64,000 nucleotides of DNA from JANQHO01 sp965218075 (GTDB lineage: Bacteria > Bacteroidota > Bacteroidia > Flavobacteriales > Schleiferiaceae), in NCBI GenBank assembly GCA_965218075.1, contig CBDCJZ010000003.1, forward strand, positions 930,001-994,000. Reading direction: 5' to 3'. Shown here in pieces: positions 47,801-57,343 of this stretch. Within the stretch, counting starts at the first letter, position 1. Every line of letters begins with the position of its first letter. The notes beneath the pieces were generated by a model. That model ran no database searches, was not told the DNA's origin, and saw only the letters and a list, made by a program, of their open reading frames with translations. Both the position numbers and the translations under genes were made by a program.

Positions 47801-50800
47801 GCATTTGTGAGGATAGAGTCAATGTCTAAGCCAATCACCTGATTGTAGATGCCTGATGCGCTGTTCTGATTGGTATACAGATTGTAAATTTCTACCCAGG
47901 AATTTGTGTTGCTGCCCCGTATCCATACTCTGTCGTTAGGATTATTTTCTTCTCCGTGATGCATATGGCTGAATTCCAGCTCCAGAGCACTCGAGCTACT
48001 ATAACTGCTCAAATCAACTGTTAGGATCAGATAATTGGTAACGTTACTTCCTAATGACACTTTATCCAAGGTTGCAGCTGAGCTTCCATTATTGGCAAAG
48101 CCACTTACGGCAAATCTCAAACGACCATCGTTAGCAAGGGAGGTCTCATAGCTCCAATTGTAGGTGGGACCACAAAACACTAGTATGTTTCGCCGAAAAG
48201 TGCCAGATAAGGACTCAAAGTCTTCTATTAGGGGCAGAGTAGCAGGAGATAAAGAAGGGCAAAGCGTCTTAAAGCTAATAGGGAAAGACCATAAACTAAG
48301 GCTATTCCCCGATCTGGAGCAGCTATCTCGTACGTAAAAGTCGTAAGTGGTGAATGGGGTCAAGCCTTTTAGCGTATAAGAGTTGGTGGTGATGGTATCA
48401 AGGGTTCCAGATCCTTGTGTAAAACCAGCAATCCCCCATTCAATGATCCAAACGTTCCCTCCTCCTCCTCCCGTCCAGCTCACTGAGGCAGTATCAAGTC
48501 CAATGGTATTTACTGTCAAAGAAGACGATCTCCGACACCATACTTCCCGAATGGCAATGTCATCAAAAGAATAGCCGTCAGCTAATGTGCGGGAAGTAGC
48601 GGGATAATCATCTGCTTGTCCGAATCGGACTTGAAAAGTAGAAGAGACTCTTTGGGGAGGAGTGGCATTTGCAAGAATAGCGTCAATATCTAAATCTCTC
48701 ACCTGATTGTAGACACCTGCTGTGCCCTGATTGGTATACAGATTGTAAATTTGCACCCAGGCATCTGTGTTGCTGCCCCGTATCCATACTCTGTCTTCAG
48801 CTTGGCTTTCTTCTTCGTGATGCATATAGCTGAATTCCAACTCCAGAGCACTCGAACTGCTGTAACTGCTCAAATCAGCTGTTAGAATCAGATAATTGAT
48901 AACTAAACCTCCTGGTCGCGTTCTATCCAAGGTAGCTGCCGAGCTGCCATTATTGGCAAAGCCACTTACGGCAAATCTCAAACGACCCTGATTGGCAACG
49001 GAGGTCTCATAGCTCCAATTGTAGGTGGGAACACAAAACACCACTGTGTCTCGCTGAAAAGTGCCAGATAAGGACTCAAAGTCTTCCATTAGAGGCAAAG
49101 TAGCAGGAAATGGAGATAAAGATAAAGAGCAGGGCGTAATAAAGGAAAAAGGACCACTCCAGACGCTCACATCGCCCACCCCACAACTGTCCTGTACATA
49201 GAAATCATAATTGGTGCTGGGATTTAAACCTGTTAAAATGTAAGGATTAAGAACATTGTACACAAAAGTTCCCGAGCCTGGAATAAAGCCCGGAAGTCCA
49301 TATTCGATATTCCAATTTAAAGCCCCGCCCGCAGTCCAGCTCAAGCTGGCTGCCGACCCACTCCTAACTGAGGCGGAAAGCCCTGATGAAGGCAAACAAG
49401 TTGGCAGATGGTACTCATCAGCGCCCATATCCACCCTTGTCGAAGGCGGAAGTGGGCGAGAATCTCCATCAATATCGACTTTAATACCCACAGAATTATC
49501 ACCTATATCATTGGCCAAAGTTCCTGTTAGATGCAGATTGGCAGGAGATGTTGCCCTTACAAATAGCGGGTTACCCTCCACAGAATTCCGATTGAGTGCA
49601 GGTTTGGCTGCTTGCCAAGCGGCTAGGTTTGCATGGTTCGTAGAGCCGTCCTCTGCGATATTCCCGCTTGCCTGATAAAGGTTGTAATCGATATCAATAG
49701 TCGATGGCAAGCTCTGTAAAGCCTCTAAAGCTACTCCATTTGGGTTGCTGAAAATGTTGTTGTAGAAACTCATATCAGAATTGCCACCGCTAGTAAACTG
49801 CATAACGCCCACAGTTGTGTTGTGATAGACATTCACCTTAGAATTAGATAAACCGCTGCTCAATCCTTCCATCCTAATGGCCACCTCTTTTGGAGTATAA
49901 ATCATATTGTTGGCAATCAGTGAGCGGGCTGTTCCGCTGGAACCAGCTTTATAAATCACTATCCCCCTATCACCGCAGTCGAGCAGGTTATTTGCAGTAA
50001 TCTCAAAGTCCGTAACATCTTCGCAATACATGCACATGCCAAAGGTAGAACTAGCATTGATATTTTCAATCACATTGCCCGAGATCATCAAGCTGTCCTG
50101 TTTACGCACCTGAATGGCACAGTTTTCAATATCACTAAAACGGTTACGCAGGACGTGATTGCCCACATCTTCATCGCTTGTACTGCCTCGCAGAGCTATT
50201 CCATAATAACCTCCCAAGATGGTGTTGTCAGAGATCGTCAAATGCTTATTCGTAGTAGCTGTGGAGGAACTGTTCAAACTACCCGAGCCCACTATACCTC
50301 CTCTGTCAGATGTTACATTAACCGGCTGTTCAATCAAACAGGAATCAATGACGATATGATCTGTGTTCTGAAGATGCACTACCCAAGCACCTACTGAGCT
50401 TTTGGTGTTTTCGAGAGTTATATTCCTCAAGCTTACATAGCTGGTGCTGTCAAAAGCCACGGTGGCATTGCTTGTCGAACCGTCATGAGTGAGCCTAGCA
50501 AGCGAGCTATCCCCACCGTCAATGACAATGGTATTGCTTTGGCTTACACCAGCGATATTCCCTAGTGTAAACTGCTCCGCATAGGTGCCAGGAGCTACCT
50601 TAATGATTACAGCCCCAGAAACACCACAGTTGTGGAGAAAAGTAGCAAGGGAATTAAAGCTTGGAAAATTGCTGGAAGTCCCGCCAAGGGTATAAACTCC
50701 CGAAAGTGAGGTGCAAACCAACAACGAAACCTCCAGTGTGTCATTTGAAGTATCATTGTCTGGACTGCCATTGGGATTGCTCGTCCAAATCTTTAGGGTG

Positions 50801-51107
50801 GGATTTCCCAGGGTGAAATTATAGCTTCCGATATTGACCGCAGTAGCAACTGCACCCGGCGCTAGACTCCCCGTCCAGCTATGGGAGGTCTGAGTTAGTC
50901 CATCCACACTCCAGTTCACTCTTACACTGTCCAGGTTGTTAATTCCATGATTTTTAATGCTCACCTGAACCGACTGAGAGCCGGGAGCAGTTGAGCTAGT
51001 CGGGGCGTCCAAGCTGAGAATTCCTGCATCGTCGTTTACCGTAGAGGCTTGGGCTTTTAAAGAAAGAGGAAAGAAAGAGAGAGATTAATTGAGTTGAAAG
51101 TTTTCAT
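44878..51107 (-). CDS. Giant T9SS mosaic protein D, out of frame at its signal peptide (phase OFF)
   Basis: The long frame (about 2,044 codons from 51012) carries a CARDB-like domain, one beta-helix, two jelly-roll/MAM-like domains, eleven FN3-like repeats and a type A sorting domain. As in B, the family ATG (51107) and the KAQAST-VNDDAG junction are present but in different frames; translation from the ATG reads MKTFNSINLSLSFLFL then TAA. The tract has three 11-nt units fewer than in B, exactly 33 nt, so both genes are closed in the same phase. Two more units, or one fewer, would give a normal signal peptide ending SLKAQ. D shares the N-terminal-module deletion with B. The last residues read VNRCIILQ where the other members have VNRRIILQ. 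Confidence 0.75.
51059..51079 (-). repeat. 11-nt tandem repeat in the signal peptide of gene D
   Basis: One perfect plus-strand GAAAGAAAGAG (51069-51079) is preceded by a 10-nt copy (51059-51068). It has the same unit and flanks as gene B but three units fewer, which is direct evidence that the copy number of this tract changes. Confidence 0.85.
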
Positions 51108-51513
51108 GATTTAGTGTTCTTTAGTGAAACAAGATCTTCTTTACATTAAAAAGGGCGAAGCCTTTTGAAATATGAGATCAGCCCAATATTACTAAAATTT
51201 AATCTTTTAACAAGGGCTTATAAGGGCTCGTTTAGTAAAAAAAGGCTTATGACTTATTGGGCGCTGCGTATGACTTATTGGGCGCTAGAAAAATGAAAGT
51301 AAACGAAGAGTGGCTTGAAGATTTTTTATTTCAATCCAGAACATTATTTAGATGGACGACTGGAAAAACATAGAAGTTCAAAATCTGCACAAAAAGTTTC
51401 CTAGCCTTAATGCCGACCTCGTTGAAACACTGACTAAGCAGCTATTAAACCGCATTACCGGGCAGCTTGCCCGTAAATCGGCAAGAATCTATGGCAAAAG
51501 CTTTGCTACTATC
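51108..51513 (-). promoter_or_regulatory. Promoter, leader and paired repeats of gene D, plus unique DNA
   Basis: TTG 51213-51211, 19 bp, TAATATTG 51191-51184 (minus strand). Leader hairpin at 51166-51148. Paired TATGACTTATTGGGCGC at 51248-51264 and 51269-51285. From about 51292 to 51480 the spacer differs completely from the B-C and C-D spacers and contains a plus-strand open frame (51352-51570) reading MDDWKNIEVQNLHKKFPSLN. That frame has no recognised family and runs into the end of gene E, so it is probably a captured gene fragment. Confidence 0.6.
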
Positions 51514-54500
51514 TCATTGCAAAATGATACGCCGGTTCACAGTAGCCTTTTCAGTAATCAGCTGCAATAGGTATACTCCACTGCGATAAGCCCCCATCTC
51601 TAGCCTTTTTCTGTAGCTTCCGCTGAAACTCTCAATCTCATCTTCCAAGACTATTTGTCCCATCATATTAGTGATACGGATCTCCATATCCTCCCCGAGA
51701 GAGGAGCTAAACTCCAGCTTGAAAACTCCTTCACTAGGATTTGGATAAATGCGAAATGAGCGCTCGAGAAGCTCATCTATACCAATAATGGTTTTAACAG
51801 ACAAGGGTCCTGTCCAATTGCTCACATTGCCCACATTGCAGCTGTCCTGTACATAGACATCATAAAAGGTGTTAGGCTTTAAGCCCCTTAAAGTGCGAGG
51901 ACTAGACACATTGTATAAGAAAATACCGCTTCCCAGAGGAAAGTTTATAGGCCCATACTCAATATTCCAATTCGAAGCTCCACCGCTAGTCCAGCTCACA
52001 GTAGCGGTGATTTCAGTAATAGTGTGGAGGTTCAACCCTGTGGGAGCTAAACAGCCAAGAGTCCTAAAAGTATGAGGACCGGCCCAGCTACTCACATGAC
52101 CTACTCCACAACTATCCCGAACATAAAATTGATGAGACCGACCAGGTGTCAAACCGCTCACAGTATAAGAAGGGGTAGTCGTGGAAATCCGAGTTCCACT
52201 TCCCAGGGTAAATCCCGAAAGACCATATTCTAAATCCCAATTAGAAGTAGAAGTCCCACCTGACATCCACGACAGCCTGGCGCTGTTCTGAGTAATCTGG
52301 GTAGCTAACAATGACGATGGGGATGGGCAGGGCAAAGTGATCGAAAGGGTGGTAAAAGTATGAGGACCAGCCCAGCTACTTACATGAGCTGCTCCACAGC
52401 TATCCCGAACATAGAAATCATAGCCCGTTCCAGGCGTCAAGCCGCTCACAGTATAAGAAGGGGTAGTCGTGGAAATCCGAGTGCCACTTCCCAGTGGAAA
52501 TCCAGAAAGACCATATTCTAGATCCCAATTAGAAGTAGAAATCCCACCTGACATCCACCAAAGCCTGGCGCTGTTCTGAGTAATCTGGGTAGCCGACAAT
52601 GACGATGGAGATGGGCAGGGCAAAGTAGCTGAAAGGGTGGTAAAAGCATCAGGACCTGCCCAGCTACTCACATGAGCTATTCCACAGCTATCCCGAACAT
52701 AAAATTGATAAGACTGACCAGGTGTCAAACCGCTCACAGTATAAGAAGGAGTAGTCGTGGAAATCCGAGTACCACTTCCCAGAGTAAATCCCGAAAGACC
52801 ATATTCCAAATCCCAATTAGCAGCCCCACCCGTAACCCAGGAGAGCGTAGCGCTGGTTTGAGTAATATTGGAAGCTCCCAATGACGATGGGGATGGACAG
52901 GGCAAAGTGGCTGAAAGGGTGGTAAAAGTATGAGGACCAGCCCAGCTACTTACATGACCCACTCCACAGCTATCCCGGACATAGAAATCATAATCTGTTC
53001 CAGGTGTCAAGCCACTTAAGGTGTAAGGATTAGAAACATTGTACACAAAGGTTCCCGATCCAAGAATAAAACCCTGAATTCCGTATTCCAGATCCCAATT
53101 GGAAGCCCCGCCCGTAATCCAGGAGAGCTTAGCGGTGGTCTGAGCAATAGAGTCAAGTGTCAGTCCTGTGGGAGATGGACAACTAAGAGTCCTAAAATTC
53201 TGAGGACCTACCCAAGTACTCAAATTATTAGTGCCACAACTATCCCGGACATAGAAATCATAATCTGTTCCAGGTGTCAAGCTACTTAAGGTGTAAGGAT
53301 TAGAAACATTGTACACAAAGGTTCCCGATCCAGGAATAAAACCCTGAATTCCGTATTCCACATCCCAATTGGAAGCCCCGCCCGTAATCCAGGAGAGTTC
53401 AGCAGTGGTCTGAGTGATATTGGAGGCTCCCAAAGACGAAGGGGCTGGACATCTGCTAAGCGTGTTAAAAGTATAAGGTCCAGCCCAACTACTGAGATAG
53501 CCCAGCCTACAACTATCCCGAACATAGAACTGATAAGAGGTACCGGGAATTAGACCGCTTAAAGCATAGGGAGTAGGCGCAACATTAGGTAAGAAATTAC
53601 CGCTTCCTAGAGCACGACCAGCCGTATCCCATTCCAAGTTCCAATTAGAAGCCCCACCAGCAACCCAGGAGAGCGTAGCGCTGGTTTGAGTAATCTGGGT
53701 AGCTGTTAGGTTGGTGGGGGTTGGACAGGTTTCCCGAATGGCAATGTCATCAAAAGAACGGCCGTCAGTTCCTGTGCGGGAAGTAGCGGGATAATTATCT
53801 TCTTGTCCAAAGCGGACTTGAAAAGTAGAAGAGACTCTTTGAGGAGGGGTAGCATTTGCGAGGATAGAGTCAATGTCTAAGCCAATCACCTGATTGTAGA
53901 TGCCTGATGTGCCCTGATTGGCATACAGATTGTAAATTTGCACCCAGGAATTTGTGTTGCTGCCCTGTATCCATACTCTGTCATTAGGATGGTTTTCTTC
54001 TCCGTGATGCATATGGCTGAATTCCAGCTCCAGAGCACTCGAGCTACTATAACTGCTCAAATCAACTGTTAGGATCAGATAATTGGTAACGTCACTTCCT
54101 GATGACACTTTATCCAAGGTTGCAGCTGAGCTATCATTATTGGCAAAGTTCGGCACAGCAAATCTCAGGCGACCATCGCTGGCAAGAGAGGTCTCATAGC
54201 TCCACGCGTAGGTGGAATTGCAGAACACTCCTGTGTCTTGCTGAAAGGTACCAGATAAGGACTCAAAGTCTTCTATTAGGGGCAAAGTAGCAGGAGATAA
54301 AGAAGGGCAGAGCGTAGCAAAGGAAAAAGGACCTCTCCAGATGCTCACATCGCCTATGCCACAACTGTCCTGTACATAGAAATCATAATTGGTGCCGGGA
54401 TTTAAACCTGTTAAAATGTAAGGATTAAGAACATTGTACATAAAAGTTCCCGATCCTGGAATAAAGCCCGGAGGTCCATATTCGATATTCCAATTTAAAG

Positions 54501-56964
54501 CCCCGCCTGTGACCCAGCTCAAGCTGGCTGCTGACGCACTCCTAACTGAGGCGGAAAGCCCTGATGAATACAAACAAGTTGGCAGATGGTATTCATCAGC
54601 GCCGATATCCACCTTTGTCGAAGGCGGAAGTGGGCGAGAATCTCCATCAATATCGACTTTAATACCCACAGAATTATCACCTGTATCGTTGGCCAAAGTG
54701 CCTATTAGATGCAGATCGGCAGGAGATGTTGCCTTTACAAATAGCGGGTTACCCTCCACAGAATTCTGATTGAGTGCAGGTTTGGCTGCTTGCCAAGCGG
54801 CTAGGTTTGTATAGCTCGTAGAGCCGTCCTTTGCGATATCCCCGCTTGCCTGATAAAGATTGTAATCGATTTCGATAGTTGATGGCAAGCTCTGTAAAGC
54901 AGTTAAAGCTACTCCATTTGGGTTGCTGAAAATGTTGTTGTAGAGCTTCATATTAGAGTGAGGACTGCCACTAAAGTGCATAGCGGGATTGCCTACAGCC
55001 GTATTGTGATAAATATTTACTTTGGATAAAGTACCGCTGGTGCTGTATGCGGTCATAATAATGGCTATATCGGTTGGAGCGTAAATCATATTGTTAGCAA
55101 TCAATGAACGGCTTGTTCCGCTGGAGCTGCCTCCAGAAATTTCTATCCCCAGATCGTTGCAGTCAAGCAAATTGTTTGCTGTAATCTCAAAGTCCGTAAT
55201 ATCTATGCACAAGATGCCATAGCTAGACTGACCATTGATATTTTCAATCACATTGCCCGAGATAATCAGGCTGTCCTGTCCATTCATCTCAATGGCAGTT
55301 CGTTCAATATCACTAAAACGGTTACGCAGGATGTGATTTCCCACACCTTTATCGCTTAGATTACCGACCAGAAATATTCCATAATAACCTCCTGTGATGA
55401 TATTGTCAGAGACGGTCAAATGCTTATTCGTAGTAATTGTAAAGGCACTGGTCAAGCTGCCCGAGCCTAGAATACCTACTCTCCCAGATGTTATATTCAC
55501 TGGCTGCTCAATCAAACAGGAATCAATGACGATATAATCCGTGTTTCGAAGATGCACTACCCAGGCATCTGTTGAGCTTTTGGTATTTTCGAGGGTTATA
55601 TTCCTCAAGCTTACATAGCTGGTGCTGTTAAAAGCCACGGTGGCATTGCTTGTCGAACCGTCATGAGTGAGCCTAGTGAGCGAGCTATCCCCACCGTCAA
55701 TGACAATCGTATTTGTCGGGCTTACACCAGCGATATTCCCTAGTGTAAACTGCTCCCTATAGGTGCCAGGAGCTACCTTAATGACTACAGGACCTGAAAC
55801 ACCGCAGTTGCTGAGAAAAGTAGCAAGAGAATCAAAGTTTGGAAAATCGCTGGAAGTCCCGCCAAGGGTATAAGCTCCCGAAAGTAAATTGCAAACAAAT
55901 AAAGAAACCTCCAGTGTGTCATTTGAAGTATCATTGTCTGGATTCCCATTGGGATTGCTCGTCCAAATCTTTAGGGTGGGATTTCCCAGGGTGAAATTAT
56001 AGCTTCCGATATTGACCACAGCAGCAACTGCACCCGGCGCCAGACTCCCCGTCCAGCTATGAGAGGTCTGAGCTACTCCATCCACACTCCAATTCACTCT
56101 TACACTGTCCAGATTGTTAATTCCATGATTTTTAATACTCACTTGAACCGACTGAGAGCCGGGAACAGTTGAACTAGCCGGAGCGTCTAAGCTGAGAATT
56201 CCTGCATTGTCGTTTACCAAGGAACGAGGAGTGAATTCGTAATAGTCCACATTAGGCCAGGGAGTGTAACTATTTGCATTAATAGAGCTAATATTAGGAG
56301 AATTGGGATGCTGTATGGCAGTGGTAGAATTCAACTGAACACCCACTGTATAGCTTCCCACTCCTCGATTTGCCCATTGGGCATCCACTACATAAATCTT
56401 ATGGGTGGTTTCTTCTAAAACTACAAAGTTGTAACTGAAACTCTGAGCCTCGTGTTTATAGGAAAAGTTCTTAATCCACAGCTGGCGATTGGGAATGGTG
56501 CCAAAGGTCTTCATCTGGACGTCATCGCCGCCCCCAAGCGGAGGACTAAAGCCACCCCAAAAATAAGCGATGGCATGGTCGGGAAGATTGGCATGAGGTA
56601 AAGCCGTATTGTCAGTGGTGATACTACTGTTCACAGTGGTTCCCACAACTGTGGTGTCAAAAGTCAACAGGTAGTTTTTGCTCACACAGAAATGAGTAGC
56701 TGAACTGCCGTAAAAAGAAAAGGGAAAGCCAATGCTTTGAGCTGAAGACCAGCTATTGATCGATGCACCGCCATAGGCAGTAGATGGATGAATCATATTC
56801 CAACCGCCACTATCAGCAGTTCGTTCCGTATTTAAAAGCGAGCCTTGTCCTCTGATAGGTCCACTCACAGTGTAAGTAGAGGTTTGGGCTTTTAAAGGAG
56901 GAAAGAAGGAGGAAAGAAGGAGGAAAGAAAGAGAGAGATTAAATAAGGTAAAAGTTTTCATCAT
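51514..56964 (-). CDS. Giant T9SS type A secreted mosaic protein E
   Basis: The 1,816-residue protein has a signal peptide ending PPLKAQ, an N-terminal module, CARDB-like domain, one beta-helix, FN3, one jelly-roll/MAM-like domain, seven more FN3-like repeats and a type A T9SS sorting domain (FRIYPNPSEGVFKLEFSS, MMGQIVL, GVYLLQL). It is in frame, with three copies of an 11-nt repeat in the signal peptide. Two adjacent ATGs (56964 and 56961) are possible starts; 56961 matches the MKTF start of its paralogues. It is the most upstream (5'-most) gene of the four-gene array in transcription direction, with its own promoter. Function is inferred as a surface or secreted ligand-binding protein; no catalytic motif is seen. 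Confidence 0.85.
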   Translation of the reverse strand: MMKTFTLFNLSLSFLLLSSFFPPLKAQTSTYTVSGPIRGQGSLLNTERTADSGGWNMIHPSTAYGGASINSWSSAQSIGFPFSFYGSSATHFCVSKNYLLTFDTTVVGTTVNSSITTDNTALPHANLPDHAIAYFWGGFSPPLGGGDDVQMKTFGTIPNRQLWIKNFSYKHEAQSFSYNFVVLEETTHKIYVVDAQWANRGVGSYTVGVQLNSTTAIQHPNSPNISSINANSYTPWPNVDYYEFTPRSLVNDNAGILSLDAPASSTVPGSQSVQVSIKNHGINNLDSVRVNWSVDGVAQTSHSWTGSLAPGAVAAVVNIGSYNFTLGNPTLKIWTSNPNGNPDNDTSNDTLEVSLFVCNLLSGAYTLGGTSSDFPNFDSLATFLSNCGVSGPVVIKVAPGTYREQFTLGNIAGVSPTNTIVIDGGDSSLTRLTHDGSTSNATVAFNSTSYVSLRNITLENTKSSTDAWVVHLRNTDYIVIDSCLIEQPVNITSGRVGILGSGSLTSAFTITTNKHLTVSDNIITGGYYGIFLVGNLSDKGVGNHILRNRFSDIERTAIEMNGQDSLIISGNVIENINGQSSYGILCIDITDFEITANNLLDCNDLGIEISGGSSSGTSRSLIANNMIYAPTDIAIIMTAYSTSGTLSKVNIYHNTAVGNPAMHFSGSPHSNMKLYNNIFSNPNGVALTALQSLPSTIEIDYNLYQASGDIAKDGSTSYTNLAAWQAAKPALNQNSVEGNPLFVKATSPADLHLIGTLANDTGDNSVGIKVDIDGDSRPLPPSTKVDIGADEYHLPTCLYSSGLSASVRSASAASLSWVTGGALNWNIEYGPPGFIPGSGTFMYNVLNPYILTGLNPGTNYDFYVQDSCGIGDVSIWRGPFSFATLCPSLSPATLPLIEDFESLSGTFQQDTGVFCNSTYAWSYETSLASDGRLRFAVPNFANNDSSAATLDKVSSGSDVTNYLILTVDLSSYSSSSALELEFSHMHHGEENHPNDRVWIQGSNTNSWVQIYNLYANQGTSGIYNQVIGLDIDSILANATPPQRVSSTFQVRFGQEDNYPATSRTGTDGRSFDDIAIRETCPTPTNLTATQITQTSATLSWVAGGASNWNLEWDTAGRALGSGNFLPNVAPTPYALSGLIPGTSYQFYVRDSCRLGYLSSWAGPYTFNTLSRCPAPSSLGASNITQTTAELSWITGGASNWDVEYGIQGFIPGSGTFVYNVSNPYTLSSLTPGTDYDFYVRDSCGTNNLSTWVGPQNFRTLSCPSPTGLTLDSIAQTTAKLSWITGGASNWDLEYGIQGFILGSGTFVYNVSNPYTLSGLTPGTDYDFYVRDSCGVGHVSSWAGPHTFTTLSATLPCPSPSSLGASNITQTSATLSWVTGGAANWDLEYGLSGFTLGSGTRISTTTPSYTVSGLTPGQSYQFYVRDSCGIAHVSSWAGPDAFTTLSATLPCPSPSSLSATQITQNSARLWWMSGGISTSNWDLEYGLSGFPLGSGTRISTTTPSYTVSGLTPGTGYDFYVRDSCGAAHVSSWAGPHTFTTLSITLPCPSPSSLLATQITQNSARLSWMSGGTSTSNWDLEYGLSGFTLGSGTRISTTTPSYTVSGLTPGRSHQFYVRDSCGVGHVSSWAGPHTFRTLGCLAPTGLNLHTITEITATVSWTSGGASNWNIEYGPINFPLGSGIFLYNVSSPRTLRGLKPNTFYDVYVQDSCNVGNVSNWTGPLSVKTIIGIDELLERSFRIYPNPSEGVFKLEFSSSLGEDMEIRITNMMGQIVLEDEIESFSGSYRKRLEMGAYRSGVYLLQLITEKATVNRRIILQ
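56896..56928 (-). repeat. 11-nt tandem repeat in the signal peptide of gene E
   Basis: Three perfect copies of plus-strand AGGAGGAAAGA, a variant of the B/D unit. They encode part of LLLSSFFPP in the signal peptide core. The present copy number keeps the frame open. Confidence 0.9.
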
Positions 56965-57343
56965 TCAATGGTTTTAGTGAAACAAGACTTTCTTCACATT
57001 AAAAAAGGACGAGGCCTTTTGAAATATAAGATCAGTCCAATATTACTAAAATCTAATCTTTTAACAAGGGCTTATAAGGGATTTTTAAGTAAAAGAGGCT
57101 TATGGACTTATTGCTCGCTAAGGTATGACTTATTTTGCGCTAGAAAAATGAGGAGCAGCTTTTCGTATAAAAACTTTTATTGCCGACTCCCCAATTGTGC
57201 CTGAGCCATTCATAAATCATGAATTGTGGCTTTCTTGCCGTTTTAACTCATTCCTATTGCAGAACTCAAGCTAACTTGATTTATATAAGACTATATAGCA
57301 TTATAATCATTATAAATAGAAGCTATGTTCGATTAAAGCTTAT
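56965..57343 (-). promoter_or_regulatory. Promoter, leader and paired repeats of gene E; spacer to dsbD
   Basis: TTG 57067-57065, 19 bp, TAATATTG 57045-57038 on the minus strand. Leader hairpin AAAAGG/CCTTTT then U6 at 57020-57001. Paired repeats are more diverged (57101-57118 and 57124-57140). Beyond 57145 the sequence is unrelated to the other spacers and holds no recognised gene. Confidence 0.6.

Noticed and set aside
29601..50397. Many plus-strand open frames opposite the giant genes, repeated with similar sequence (for example at 33903, 40447, 42037, 49256)
   Set aside because: They are antisense shadows of the repeated beta-helix and FN3 codons; their similarity simply mirrors the sense repeats, and they have no promoters or signal features.
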